Below, in pieces: positions 7,619 to 16,500 of a stretch of DNA of 64,000 nucleotides (position 1 is the first letter of the stretch; each line of letters opens with the position of its first letter). This DNA is from an uncultured Cellulomonas sp. (GTDB lineage: Bacteria; Actinomycetota; Actinomycetes; Actinomycetales; Cellulomonadaceae): positions 186,001-250,000 of the forward strand of contig NZ_CANLTL010000003.1 in assembly GCF_947494015.1 (NCBI RefSeq). The letters run 5' to 3'. The notes beneath the pieces were generated by a model that had not been told where the DNA came from, searched no databases, and saw only the letters and a list, made by a program, of their open reading frames with translations. The position numbers and the translations under genes were made by a program.

Positions 7619-8055
7619 CTCCGTCGGGTGTGCCGTCGTTTGCGTATGAGGCGACGCCCGAGGTTCCTCGCCCGCCGCCCCCGTCGCCGCGACCTGAGCC
7701 CTCCCGCCGGACCTCGGAAGGGGCCCACTGAGGCGACCCCCGGCAGTGCAACACCCTCGAACACCATCACACCCGCCCGACGGCACCACCGCCGCCACAC
7801 GCAGGCAGCAGTTGGTTGACCGAGTCCCCTCCTGCACGGCAGCCGCGAGGCAGTCGTCTACCTATGGACTACGCAGCCAGGTCGGCCAGGGCAACGGCGC
7901 GTCCAGCCTCAAGGGTCTCACGGGGGGACTCAGCACCGGAGGCTCGCCTGGCCGAGCCGGGAGGCGAGGGGCTCGAGTCACGTCAGCTCCACCGTCGGTT
8001 CCGATAGCAGGCGAACGGAAGTCCTCAACGGAGAAGTCAGAGCTGGCCCTCTGGG
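7619..8055. other. non-coding stretch before the cydA remnant
   Basis: An intact cydA would need about 450 bases here for its N-terminal quinol-oxidase half. None of the frames shows that sequence, which normally includes hydrophobic segments and the early heme-ligand histidine. I see no other gene, terminator or repeat. Confidence 0.5.
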
Positions 8056-8965
8056 GACTGCAACGCCTGGATGAACGTGCCGGTCGGCTTCCGCCTCGTC
8101 GATCGCGAGGTGACCGACGTCCAAACCTGGGCCGTGTTGTTCAGCCCTGCAGCCTTCTGGCAGTTCGCCCACATGTGGCTCGCGGCGTACATGGTCGTGA
8201 GTTTCACCATCGCCGGCGGCCACGCGGTCGGCATGCTGCGCGGCCGCCGGGATCGTCGCCACCGCCGCGGCTTCCAGGTCGCCCTCGCCAGCGCCGCGGC
8301 GTTGATCCAGCCAGTGGTCTGTCACTTGCTCGGCGGTCGGCTGGCCGAGTGGCAACCGGAGAAGTTGGCGGCCTTCGAGCTCGCGGTGGAGACCGAGAGC
8401 CCGTCGCCGCTGCGGCTCGGGGGCCTCCTCATCGACGGCGAGGTGCGGTGGGCGATCGACAGCCCGTACCTGGGGTCGATCATCGCCCGCAACTCGCTCA
8501 CGGAGCCGGCGCTCGGACTGGAGGCGTTTTCGGTGGACACCCTGCCGCCGGTCAACATCACCCATTGGGCCTTCCAGACGATGATCGCCGTCGGCACGCT
8601 TCTCGCTCTTTGCCGTGGTGGCGTACTGGGTCGCCCGCTGGCGCGGCGTCGACGTCGTCGACCACCCCTGATTCCTGCGGTTCATGGCGACCAGCGGGGT
8701 GCTGGCGGTGATCGCCATGGAAGCCGGGTGGATCGCCACCGAGGTCGGCCGGCAGCCTTGGTTCGTCTACGGCGTGATGCGAACGGCGGAGGCGGCCGGT
8801 GACTACCCGAGCCTCTGGTGGCTGCTCGGCGGGACCGTGGTCGTGTACACCCTCATGACCATCGGGGCCGTGTTCGTGCTGCGGTCGATGACCCGTCGGT
8901 GGCGGGCCGGCGAGCACGACCTCGCCAGCCCGTACGCGCCCCAGCAGCAGGACGTGCCCCGGTGA
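8056..8965 (+). pseudogene. cydA: cytochrome bd oxidase subunit I, truncated and broken
   Basis: Recognisable CydA sequence starts at NAWMNVPVGF (8062). The helices FAHMWLAAYMV, the segment VNITHWAFQTMIAVG, and GWIATEVGRQPWFVYGVMRTAE are all typical of the C-terminal two thirds of subunit I. Three lesions are visible. The N-terminal half is missing. The frame changes by one extra base (or two lost) near 8600-8608. The restored frame then meets a TGA at 8669-8671 where the family has Trp (HP-stop-FLRFM). The last segment (8684-8965) ends by overlapping the cydB start. The protein cannot be functional as sequenced. An intact enzyme would be the high-affinity quinol oxidase of the membrane. Confidence 0.85.
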
Positions 8966-9964
8966 CCCTCGAGACGGCAGTCGCTGCCGCGCTCTTCCTG
9001 GGCATTGTGGTCTACGCCGTCTTCGGGGGAGCAGATCTCGGGTCAGGGTTCTTCGACCTGACCGCCGGCGGGGCCCGGCGTGGCGCCGACGTACGGACGT
9101 TGGTCGACCACAGCATCGGCCCGGTGTGGGAGTCCCACCACGTCTGGTTGATCTACATCCTTGTCACGTGGTGGACGGGCTTTCCCCGGTCGTTCGCAGC
9201 GGCGATGTCCACGCTGATCGTGCCGATGCTGCTCGCACTGCTGGGCATCGTGCTGAGGGGGGCGAGCTTCGCCTTCCGCGAGTACGCCGCGACGCTCGGC
9301 CAAGGCCCGCCCTTTCGGGTTCGCGACGTCCTCGGTCGTGACGCCGTTCTTCCTCGGTGCCGTGGCTGGGGCGATCGCGTCGGGGCGGGTGCCCGCGGAG
9401 GGCAACGGCGACCTGGTGTCCTCGTGGCTGAACCCGACGTCGGTGGTCGGCGGGGTCATCGCGGTCGGCGCGTGTGCCTTCCTCGCGGGCACCTTCCTCT
9501 GCGCCGATGCGACCCGCGCCCGACGCCCCACCCTGGCCGACCGGATCCGCGCACGCACGATCGGCGTCGGGCTCGCCTCCGGGACCGTCGTCCTTGGTGC
9601 GCTGTTCATCCTGCCCAGCGACGCGCCGACGCTCGCCCAGGGCCTCCGTACGCAGGGCGCTCCACTGGTGGTGGCGTCGGCACTGGCGGGGGCCACGGCG
9701 CTGGCACTCCTGGCGCGCCGCACGTTCGCCGTGGCGCGGGTCGCCGGGGTGGTTGCGGTGGCTGCGGTCGTGTCAGGCTGGGGAGTCGGTCAGCATCCCT
9801 GGATGCTGGTCGACGAGGTCACCATCGCTCAGGCCGCCGGGGCGACGGCCACGCTGCAGGCCCTCCTCGTGACGGTGACACTCGCAGGGGTGCTCGTCAT
9901 CCCTGCCCTCGCCTACCTCTACCGGCTAACACAGTCGGAACCGTGGTCTCAGTTGGATCATTGA
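8962..9964 (+). pseudogene. cydB: cytochrome bd oxidase subunit II, frameshifted
   Basis: A GTG at 8962 overlaps the cydA stop (GTGA), as in intact cyd operons. The first 118 or so residues are good CydB: VVYAVFGGADLGSGFFDL, the HSIGPVWESHHVWLIYILV segment, and the FREYAATLGQGPPF stretch. Around 9311-9316, in a CCCTTT run, the frame slips by one extra base. The family sequence continues in another frame (FATSSVVTPFFLGAVAGAIASG) to the stop at 9964. Total length matches a normal CydB of about 333 residues. The lesion lies in a homopolymer, so slippage or a read error could cause it, but the cydA damage points to real inactivation. Confidence 0.85.
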
Positions 9965-10134
9965 GGTGCCCCCCATTGCAGATCGAGGCCGTGCTCCCGA
10001 CGAGGCGCGCTCCGTAGCAGGCGTCGTCCGACACCGCCCGAACGCGACCGGTGTGCTCCTGTTCACCGCGGTATTGCCGGCGCGTCGCCGAAGGTGTCGG
10101 ATTGCTCGATGCGAGCACCGGGTCCGCCCGTGCG

Positions 10135-10416
10135 TCAGTACTCTCCGCCGCTGTCCAGGCCGGATCCGTGCCGCCGGTTCAGGTGCACCTTGCGTGTCAG
10201 TCGGATGACCGGCCTCATCAGCAGCTCGATGCTGCCGGCGAGGAAGAACCATGTGCCGAGGGTCGTCGTCGATTCGGAGAAGAACAGGATGCTGCCGGCG
10301 ATGAACCAGAGGGCGACGAGGATGTCGTTGACGATGCTGACGACCTCGTAGCGTTGGCGGACAACGAGCTCGTCGGAGCCCAGGGGTATGTGCAGATCGT
10401 TGCTGGAGTCAGGCAC
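10135..10416 (-). CDS. YrhK-domain protein
   Basis: A 93-residue protein with the YrhK pattern: ELVVRQRYEVVSIVNDI, a first membrane helix (about 27-45), then GTWFFLAGSIELLMRPVIRL as the second helix. YrhK-like proteins are small membrane proteins of unknown function found across bacteria. The gene stands alone between the cydB remnant and a GerMN lipoprotein gene; the 170-base gap before it holds nothing recognisable. CTGGAGGTCC provides a ribosome-binding site upstream of the ATG. Confidence 0.8.
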   Translation of the reverse strand: MPDSSNDLHIPLGSDELVVRQRYEVVSIVNDILVALWFIAGSILFFSESTTTLGTWFFLAGSIELLMRPVIRLTRKVHLNRRHGSGLDSGGEY

Positions 10417-10567
10417 AGGCAGGGACCTCCAGGTCCATCGGGGCGGAGGCGGCTCGCGATGGTGGCGCGGGCCGGTTGGTGGCCCGACCGCGGGCGCCCG
10501 GTCCGCACGGTTCCGGGCCCTGCTGCGGCGGGTGGTGTCACGGGACGGGTGCCCGCCGCGCGGGTGG

Positions 10568-11182
10568 TCACATCACGCACGGCACGGCGATCCGGCACTG
10601 AACCCGGGGAATCACGTCGTCCGCCCGCTCGGGACGCGGAGCGACCGTCCGGAAGTCGGCGCGACCCACCGGGCCCTGGGTGAGGCCCTCGTCGGTCGGC
10701 ACGTCGATGAGGTCGCCGTCGCGGGTGAGGCGGACCAGCTGGACGGCGGGGGACTCGGTGGCCGTCCACACCACCTGCGCCACGGCCAGCAGCTGGTTGG
10801 TGCCCGTCGTGGCGACGAAGTCCGCCGTCACCCCGACCACGACGAGATCGGTGATCGGATCGACGCCGACCACAGTGACCGACCCCGGCGCCACCGCGGT
10901 CCGTAGTCCGGCTCGGGACTCCCGATCCGACGGGCCGACGGTGAGCAACTCGACCGCGGTAGTGATCGACCGGCTCGGGGCCGCCCGACGGACCTCGTGG
11001 AGACGGTCGCCGTGCAGGAGGAAGACCCCGACCGAGTAGGGACCGTCCGGCACCGACGCGGCGTCGGGTGCAGCGGGTACTCGGACGTCGATCGCGACGG
11101 GCGACGGCTGTGGCCCCATGCCGCATCCCGCCAGCGCGACGGACACCACAAGGGAGACGACCACTCGCGGCAGACGGCTCAT
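10568..11182 (-). CDS. GerMN-domain lipoprotein
   Basis: A 204-residue protein with a signal peptide ending in LAGC (Cys20), so a membrane lipoprotein. The rest resembles a GerMN domain: SVGVFLLHGDRLHEVRRA, AVELLTVGPSDRESRAGLRTA, and a strand series ending NQLLAVAQVVWTATES. GerMN domains occur in spore germination protein GerM and in actinobacterial lipoproteins such as LpqB, where they probably bind other envelope proteins or glycans. A GGAGGAGG ribosome-binding site lies 6 bases before the ATG. No partner gene is adjacent. Its exact role is unknown. Confidence 0.75.
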   Translation of the reverse strand: MSRLPRVVVSLVVSVALAGCGMGPQPSPVAIDVRVPAAPDAASVPDGPYSVGVFLLHGDRLHEVRRAAPSRSITTAVELLTVGPSDRESRAGLRTAVAPGSVTVVGVDPITDLVVVGVTADFVATTGTNQLLAVAQVVWTATESPAVQLVRLTRDGDLIDVPTDEGLTQGPVGRADFRTVAPRPERADDVIPRVQCRIAVPCVM

Positions 11183-11958
11183 AGCACCCTCCTCCTCGGA
11201 CCACGGCGCGGCGCCGCCGCCTGCATGCCACGGTGCTGAACGCGCATCGACATGGGCGAGAGCTCCCAGACTGCTCCACGGCGCGGCGAGAACCCACCTG
11301 AGATCGGTGCCGCGACTCCGATGTCACCGGAGTGACACGCCGCTGTCACCCGGCACTCGATTGAGTCGAGCGCGCGGCTACGAAGACTGCGCGCTGGTCG
11401 ACCCCTCTCCGCTCGAGGGTGCGTCTTGCGCCGGAGCGGACATCGCCGCGCCATCTTGCTCCTCCGTGTCCACGACGCGCGCCGCCCTCGACTTGGTCGC
11501 CGGTCCTGTGACGGCTTCAGCCGGGGTCGAGATGTGCGTCCCGTCTGCGGGAACGACAGGCGGCCGAACATGCCGACCAGATCGGCCTCGTCGACATGGC
11601 GGTGCCGCGCAGCTTCGGCTCGACCTGCTGTCGCCTTCGAGACGTGGGCGTGCTGACCGGCGCGCCCCACGAAGACCGGGAGGACGCGCGAGCACCACGA
11701 CCCGCGTGCGGGCGCTGCTCCCGCCACTCCGGGGCGATCGGCGGGCTCGGCTCGTCCGCGTCGTCGGATGTCAGCATCGATGCAGCCGATCGTCGGCCGC
11801 GGGGCGCGCGAGGTGGGCGGACGATCATGAGCGCCGGAGGTGGTGGCGCGGCGGCCGCCGAGCACGTCGCCGCTCAGGGCGACGGTCGTGTCGTTCCGCT
11901 CGTGCATGCGGCCGGCTCCGCGGACAAGGGCGGCCGAGAGCTGGACGAGAAAACTCGC
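11183..11958. other. decayed DNA without an intact gene
   Basis: Several overlapping frames exist on both strands but none is coherent. On the minus strand, a segment reading DEADLVGMFGRLSFPQTG (about 11555-11610) seems to continue, after a change of frame, as THISTPAEAVTGPATKSR down to a stop near 11378. This suggests the end of a broken unidentified gene. With the two recombinase remnants that follow, the stretch looks like relic mobile DNA. Confidence 0.4.
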
Positions 11959-12060
11959 GGTACGGCCGCGTGCTCGGGCGGCTGCCCGGCCGGCGTTGGT
12001 GCATCCGCGGACGAGGTCGCGTTCATGGTCGGCGAGTTCGGCGACGACGTAGGAGACATG
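11959..12060 (-). pseudogene. serine recombinase (resolvase/invertase) remnant
   Basis: A minus-strand frame reads HVSYVVAELADHERDLVR followed by TNAGRAAARARGR. This closely follows the serine-recombinase segment that runs from the long E helix (AALAEFERDLIRERT) to AGLAAARARGR. About 34 residues are recognisable. The catalytic N-terminal serine region and the C-terminal helix-turn-helix are not found nearby. The piece lies in the same decayed stretch as the tyrosine integrase remnant. The match is short, so the call is tentative. Confidence 0.45.
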
Positions 12061-12171
12061 CCGGCCCCGGCAGGTGTGTCGACGGTCCTGCTGGACGGAA
12101 CGGCCGAGCAGCTCGCGCGAAAGCGAGCACAGGCCCGCGCACGTCGATGCCCGTTCCAGAGCGCGGCCGAG

Positions 12172-12376
12172 AGGTTCCGGTTCCACGAGCCGAGGCACTT
12201 CTACGCCTCGCTGCCGGCGCCTCGGGCGCCGACGTCACGGTCGTCCAGGCGGACTGCCGACACGCCTGGGCAAGACGACCCTCGACACCACGCCCACCTG
12301 TGGCCGGACACAGAAGAGTCCACACGCGCCGCCGTCGGGGCAGCGATGGCGGCGCGTGTGGACTCCCTGCGGACTA
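12172..12376 (+). pseudogene. tyrosine integrase C-terminal remnant
   Basis: The C-terminal catalytic part of a phage-type integrase can be followed across three frames. FRFHEPRHFYASL (with the H-x-x-R box) is in one frame, AAGASGADVTVVQADCRHA in the next, KTTLDT in the third, and HLWPDTEESTRAAVGAAMAARVDSL back in the first. The family expects TLDTYxHLWPD. Here GACACC is followed directly by ACGCCCAC, so inserting one T between 12289 and 12290 restores TAC GCC and both flanking frames. The catalytic tyrosine codon has therefore been destroyed by a one-base deletion. The element is a relic of a prophage or integrative element; no attachment site or tRNA gene is visible. Confidence 0.75.
12317..12364 (-). 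terminator. glnA: 17-bp inverted repeat, possible glnA terminator
   Basis: A perfect 17-bp stem (12317-12333 with 12348-12364) with a 14-base loop lies 58 bases past the glnA stop. It is embedded in the former coding sequence of the integrase remnant, so the relic may have been kept as a terminator. Confidence 0.5.
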
Positions 12377-12422
12377 GCGGTCGGCGATCCGAGCGTCAGC
12401 CCAGGTCACAGGCGCGCGACGA

Positions 12423-13847
12423 TCAGCAGTCGTAGTACAGCTCGAACTCGTGCGGGTGCGGCCGCAGCCGGATCGGGTCGACCTCGTGGCTGCGCTTGTA
12501 GTCGATCCACGTCTGGATCAGGTCGGGGGTGAAGACCCCGCCGGCCGTGAGGTAGTCGTGGTCCGCCTCGAGGTTGTCCAGCACCTCGGCGAGCGTGCCG
12601 GGGACCTGCTGGATCTGCGCGTGCTCCTCGGGAGGCAGCTCGTACAGGTCCTTGTCGACCGGCTCCGGCGGCTCGATGCGGTTCTGGATGCCGTCCAGGC
12701 CGGCCATCAGCATGGCCGCGAACGCCAGGTACGGGTTCGACGACGGGTCCGGCACACGGAACTCGATGCGCTTGGCCTTCGGGTTCGAGCCGGTGACCGG
12801 GATGCGGATGCACGCGGAGCGGTTGCGGGCCGAGTACACCAGGTTCACCGGCGCCTCGAAGCCCGGCACCAGGCGGTGGTAGGAGTTGACCGTCGGGTTG
12901 GTGAACGCGAGCAGCGACGGGGCGTGCTTGAGCAGCCCGCCGATGTACCAGCGCGCCATGTCGGACAGGCCGCCGTAGCCCTTCTCGTCGAAGAACAGCG
13001 GCTTGCCGTCCTTCCACAGCGACTGGTGCACGTGCATGCCGGACCCGTTGTCGCCGAACAGCGGCTTCGGCATGAAGGTCGCCGTGCGGCCGGCCTGGTG
13101 CGCGACGTTCTTCACGACGTACTTGAAGAGCTGGACCTTGTCGGCGGACTTGCCGAGCTCGTCGAAGCGGTAGTTGATCTCGGCCTGGCCGCCGGTGCCG
13201 ACCTCGTGGTGCGAGCGCTCGACCTGCAGGCCCAGCGCGTCCAGCTCGAGGCAGATGAGGTCGCGCAGGTCGGCGAAGTGGTCGACCGGGGGGACCGGGA
13301 AGTAGCCGCCCTTGTAGGGGGTCTTGTGCCCGAGGTTGCCGCCCTCCTCGACCCGGTTGGTGTTCCAGGCGCCCTCGATCGAGTCGAGGAAGTAGGAGGC
13401 GCCGTTGGGCTTCGTCTCGAAGCGCACGTCGTCGAAGATGTAGAACTCGGCCTCGGGGGCGAAGAACGCGGTGTCCGCGATGCCGGTCGAGCGCAGGTAC
13501 GCCTCGGCCTTCGCGGCGACCTGACGCGGGTCGCGGCTGTACGGCTCGTCGGTGTACGGGTCCACGATGTGGAAGTTGATGTTGAGCGTCTTCTGCGTCC
13601 GGAACGGGTCGACGTACGCCGTGGCCAGGTCCGGGATCAGCTTCATGTCCGACTCGTGGATCGCCTGGAAGCCGCGGATCGACGACCCGTCGAACATCTG
13701 GCCGTCCGTGAAGAAGTCGGCGTCGAGGGACTGGGCCGGCACGTTGAAGTGCTGCATCGTCCCCGGCAGGTCGCAGAAACGGACGTCGACGAACTTGACG
13801 TCCTCGTCCCTGATGTAGGCCAGGACTTCCTCGGCATTGCTGAACAT
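12423..13847 (-). CDS. glnA: glutamine synthetase, type I
   Basis: A 474-residue GlnA-type enzyme that makes glutamine from glutamate, ammonia and ATP in the cytoplasm. Visible signatures are [10 protein letters not shown] near the N-terminus, the metal-site segments EAEFYIF and [12 protein letters not shown], the ATP-binding [16 protein letters not shown], and [17 protein letters not shown]. The adenylylation-loop sequence [11 protein letters not shown] carries Tyr402, so control by adenylyltransferase is expected. Length is normal for the dodecameric GSI-beta class. GAGGAG precedes the ATG. The upstream region has a -10 box and a four-half-site GlnR operator, so transcription should respond to nitrogen supply. 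Confidence 0.97.
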   Translation of the reverse strand: MFSNAEEVLAYIRDEDVKFVDVRFCDLPGTMQHFNVPAQSLDADFFTDGQMFDGSSIRGFQAIHESDMKLIPDLATAYVDPFRTQKTLNINFHIVDPYTDEPYSRDPRQVAAKAEAYLRSTGIADTAFFAPEAEFYIFDDVRFETKPNGASYFLDSIEGAWNTNRVEEGGNLGHKTPYKGGYFPVPPVDHFADLRDLICLELDALGLQVERSHHEVGTGGQAEINYRFDELGKSADKVQLFKYVVKNVAHQAGRTATFMPKPLFGDNGSGMHVHQSLWKDGKPLFFDEKGYGGLSDMARWYIGGLLKHAPSLLAFTNPTVNSYHRLVPGFEAPVNLVYSARNRSACIRIPVTGSNPKAKRIEFRVPDPSSNPYLAFAAMLMAGLDGIQNRIEPPEPVDKDLYELPPEEHAQIQQVPGTLAEVLDNLEADHDYLTAGGVFTPDLIQTWIDYKRSHEVDPIRLRPHPHEFELYYDC

Positions 13848-13891
13848 CCGCTGCTCCTCGGTTGGGTGTGCCCGGTACAGGCGCTCACGAG

Positions 13892-13897
13892 AGGCTA
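13892..13897 (-). promoter_or_regulatory. glnA: putative -10 box of glnA
   Basis: TAGCCT on the minus strand, placed so that the transcript would start near 13885 and carry a leader of about 38 bases that includes the GAGGAG ribosome-binding site. It lies just downstream of the GlnR boxes. Confidence 0.5.
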
Positions 13898-13907
13898 GGA
13901 GGGGAGG

Positions 13908-13945
13908 GTTTCCCTGCCGTGTACCGGGTGTTTCCGTCGTGTTAC
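13908..13945 (-). promoter_or_regulatory. glnA: GlnR-type operator upstream of glnA
   Basis: Reading the minus strand, four 5-base boxes occur as GTAAC, GAAAC, TACAC, GAAAC, each separated by exactly six bases. This matches the GlnR double-box pattern known from Streptomyces (GTnAC-n6-GAAAC repeated), with two mismatches in the third box. It lies about 60 bases upstream of the glnA start and overlaps the expected -35 region. GlnR is the OmpR-type global nitrogen regulator of actinobacteria. Confidence 0.75.
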
Positions 13946-13975
13946 GCGCCGGCGGTGCCCGGGCGCGGTGGTGGC

Positions 13976-13981
13976 TAGGCT
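13976..13981 (+). promoter_or_regulatory. -10 box giving a leaderless RDD transcript
   Basis: TAGGCT is followed by seven bases and then GTG (13989). No Shine-Dalgarno sequence is present. This decides the start of the RDD gene in favour of 13989 over the GTG at 13968. Confidence 0.5.
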
Positions 13982-13988
13982 ACCGAGC

Positions 13989-14456
13989 GTGGCAGCGCGC
14001 GAGGACATGGGCTCCTGGTTGGAGGGCGGTCGTCCCGCCGACCCCGGAGCCGCCGACGGTCTCGGACTGCCGGCCGCGGGCCCCGGCGCGCGCGCCGCGC
14101 TGGGACGGCGCCTCGTCGCGCTCGCGGTGGACTGGACGCTGTGCCTGCTGATCTCGGCGGCCTTCTTCGAGGCCGCCCCCATGGCGACCCTGGCCGTGTT
14201 CGCGGCCGAGAACGTCCTGCTCGTGGGGACCACGGGCACCACGGTCGGTCACCGGCTGGTCGGCATCGCGGTCCGGGACCTGGCCACGGCGCGGGGCGCG
14301 GCCGGTCGTGCGCGGGCCGCCGTGCCGCCACCGGGCCTCGGGCGGGCTGCCGTCCGCACGGTGCTGCTGTGCCTGGTCGTCCCGGCCGTCGTGTGGGACG
14401 CCGACGGTCGCGGGCTGCACGACCGCGGCGCCGGCACGGTCATCGTGCGCCGCTGA
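13989..14456 (+). CDS. RDD-family membrane protein
   Basis: A 155-residue protein containing an RDD domain: the opening LGRRLVALAVDWTLCLLIS with its Arg and Asp, a second helix (AVFAAENVLLV), TTGTTVGHRLVGIAVRDL, and a last helix before VWDADGRGLHDRGAGTVIV. RDD proteins are small multi-pass membrane proteins; some take part in Na+/H+ exchange, but most are uncharacterised. The gene is divergent from glnA and shares its 141-base intergenic region, so the GlnR boxes could affect it too. The start at 13989 is chosen from the leaderless promoter pattern. Confidence 0.85.
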   Translation: MAAREDMGSWLEGGRPADPGAADGLGLPAAGPGARAALGRRLVALAVDWTLCLLISAAFFEAAPMATLAVFAAENVLLVGTTGTTVGHRLVGIAVRDLATARGAAGRARAAVPPPGLGRAAVRTVLLCLVVPAVVWDADGRGLHDRGAGTVIVRR

Positions 14457-14478
14457 GCCCGCTGAGCCCGCTGAGCCC
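14452..14478 (+). repeat. three tandem copies of a 9-base unit
   Basis: GCTGAGCCC is repeated three times without interruption, the first copy containing the stop codon of the RDD gene. It lies between the convergent RDD and DUF4191 genes. Confidence 0.7.
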
Positions 14479-14523
14479 GCGTAGCCGCCGGGAGCCACGC
14501 GCTCCGGGCGCCCGGCGCGAGGG

Positions 14524-15252
14524 TCAGCGGCCCCGCATGCCCTTGCGGTCCGGACGGGCGCGCATCGGGTCGACGCCCTTGGGCACGGGCAGCCGGGGGC
14601 CGCCGAGCGCGGTCAGCCGCTTGATGACCTCGGAGACCTCCTGCTTGGTCAGCGTCGGCTTGAGCTTCTGCACCGTGCGGGGGAGCTTCTTCAGCGGCAC
14701 CTGGCCCTCGCCGGTGCCGCACTGGATCAGCGTGATGGGCACGTTCGGCAGGACCCGGGCCGTGCGCTTGCGCTCCGCCTCGAGCAGGCGCGCGATGCGC
14801 GGCGCCGGACCCTCCCCGACCAGGACGACGCCCGGCCGGCCGACGCCCCGGAACACGAGGTCCTGGGTGCGGGGGTCGACGGCGACGGGCTCGTCCGGGA
14901 AGTTCCAGCCGCGCCGGATGGTGCCCAGCGCGGCCCGTGAGGCGCCGGCCTGGCCTTCGATCTGCCCGTAGGCAGCGGACTCGGCGCGGCGGGCGAGGAC
15001 GAACATGGCCGCCAGCAGTGCGAACGGCACGCCGAGCAGCAGGGTGTACACCGGGTGGCCCCACGCCAGGCCGATGAGCACCGCGACGGCGATGATCGCC
15101 ACGGCGGCGCCGAGCATGATCCAGGTGACCGCAGGGTCCTGCTTGCGGGTCATCTGGTACGCCTGCCACACCTGGTGGTACCAGCGGGTCTTCTTCTGCT
15201 TCGGGGGCTTGACGGCGGTCGCGCCCGCCCCTGAGCTGCTCGCACGGGCCAT
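14524..15252 (-). CDS. DUF4191 membrane protein
   Basis: A 242-residue protein with a basic N-terminus (PPKQKKTRWYHQVWQAYQMTRK), two membrane helices (about 44-63 and 67-86) and a cytoplasmic domain (VLARRAESAAYGQIEGQAGA, GRPGVVLVGEGPAPRI). This is the pattern of DUF4191, conserved in actinobacteria directly downstream of lipA, as here. Function is unknown. A TAGACT box eight bases before the ATG suggests it also has its own leaderless promoter. Cluster context hints at a link to lipoylation or membrane biogenesis, but this is only association. Confidence 0.9.
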   Translation of the reverse strand: MARASSSGAGATAVKPPKQKKTRWYHQVWQAYQMTRKQDPAVTWIMLGAAVAIIAVAVLIGLAWGHPVYTLLLGVPFALLAAMFVLARRAESAAYGQIEGQAGASRAALGTIRRGWNFPDEPVAVDPRTQDLVFRGVGRPGVVLVGEGPAPRIARLLEAERKRTARVLPNVPITLIQCGTGEGQVPLKKLPRTVQKLKPTLTKQEVSEVIKRLTALGGPRLPVPKGVDPMRARPDRKGMRGR

Positions 15253-15352
15253 GGGGCAGGAGTCTAGTGCGGGCCGTGGGGCGCCCGGGCCCGAGGGACC
15301 CGGCAGGCGTCCGGGGCCCGGCGACCGACGTCGGCCGTGGTCCCGCCGCCGG

Positions 15353-16354
15353 TCAGCGGGCGAGCAGGCTCGCGGCCTCCTGGCGCGCCGACCGCGCCTC
15401 GCCCAGGTGCGCGAGCGCGGCGGGGATCTCCTGGCCGCGGCGGCGCATGGCCTGACCCCAGAGCCGGCCGGCCCGGTAGGAGGACCGCACCAGCGGGCCG
15501 GACATCACGCCGAGGAACCCGATGCGCTCGGCCTCGTCCGAGAGCTCGACGAACTCCTCGGGCTTGACCCACCGGTCCACCGGGTGGTGCCGGACCGACG
15601 GGCGCAGGTACTGGGTGATCGTGATGAGGTCGCAGCCGGCGTCGTGCAGGTCGACCAGCGCGGCCTTGGCCTCGTCGAGGGTCTCGCCCATGCCGAGGAT
15701 GAGGTTGGACTTGGTCACCAGACCGGCCTCGCGCGCGGCGGTCAGCACCGACAGGGAGCGCTCGTAGCGGAAGCCGGGGCGGATCTGCTTGAAGATTCGC
15801 GGGACGGTCTCGAGGTTGTGCGCGAGCACCTCCGGCCGGGAGTCGAACACCTCGGCGATCAGGTGCGGCGTCGCGTTGAAGTCGGGGATGAGCAGCTCGA
15901 CGCCGGTACCCGGGTTCAGCGCGTGGATCTGGCGGACGGTCTCGGCGTACAGCCACGCGCCGCCGTCGGGCAGGTCGTCGCGGGCCACACCGGTGACCGT
16001 CGCGTACTTCAGGCCCATGGCCTGCACCGACTCGGCGACGCGGCGCGGCTCGTCGGCGTCGAAGTCGGCGGGCTTGCCGGTGTCGATCTGGCAGAAGTCG
16101 CAGCGACGCGTGCACTGGTCGCCGCCGATGAGGAAGGTCGCCTCGCGGTCCTCCCAGCACTCGAAGATGTTGGGGCAGCCCGCCTCCTCGCACACCGTGT
16201 GCAGGCCCTCGCGCTTCACCAGGCCCTTGAGCTCGGAGTACTCCGGGCCCATGGTCGCCCGGGTCTTGATCCACTCGGGCTTCTTCTCGATGGGAGTCGC
16301 GGCGTTGCGGGCCTCGACCCGGAGCATGCGTCGTCCCTCGGGTGCGATCGTCAC
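15353..16354 (-). CDS. lipA: lipoyl synthase
   Basis: A 333-residue radical-SAM enzyme that inserts two sulfurs into octanoyl groups on carrier proteins to form lipoyl groups. Both iron-sulfur sites are visible: the auxiliary cluster cysteines C55, C60 and C66 ([12 protein letters not shown]) and the radical-SAM motif C81-x3-C85-x2-C88 (CTRRCDFC). The conserved [14 protein letters not shown] and VKSN-type ([13 protein letters not shown]) segments are present. The GTG at 16354 follows a TAGTGT box by six bases and has no Shine-Dalgarno sequence, so a leaderless mRNA is likely. lipB lies upstream on the same strand. Targets encoded in this window include SucB. Confidence 0.97.
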   Translation of the reverse strand: MTIAPEGRRMLRVEARNAATPIEKKPEWIKTRATMGPEYSELKGLVKREGLHTVCEEAGCPNIFECWEDREATFLIGGDQCTRRCDFCQIDTGKPADFDADEPRRVAESVQAMGLKYATVTGVARDDLPDGGAWLYAETVRQIHALNPGTGVELLIPDFNATPHLIAEVFDSRPEVLAHNLETVPRIFKQIRPGFRYERSLSVLTAAREAGLVTKSNLILGMGETLDEAKAALVDLHDAGCDLITITQYLRPSVRHHPVDRWVKPEEFVELSDEAERIGFLGVMSGPLVRSSYRAGRLWGQAMRRRGQEIPAALAHLGEARSARQEAASLLAR

Positions 16355-16500
16355 GTGGCAACACTACGTCAGCCCCCCGGCGGCGCCCTGTGCGGGGCGC
16401 CTCGCCGCGGGTGTGCTCGGCCACACCCGCGGCGGCGCGCCCGTCCGGTCCGGGCGCCGGTCGAGGCCGCCCCAGCGGCGCGGCGGCCGACGGAGGGCGC

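Noticed and set aside
7125-9964. Sequencing errors as the only explanation of the broken DUF6328 and cyd genes
   Set aside because: Several independent lesions, including a nonsense codon and a missing half of cydA, cluster in 2.8 kb, while the rest of the window has intact long genes outside mobile-element relics. Individual frameshifts may still be errors.
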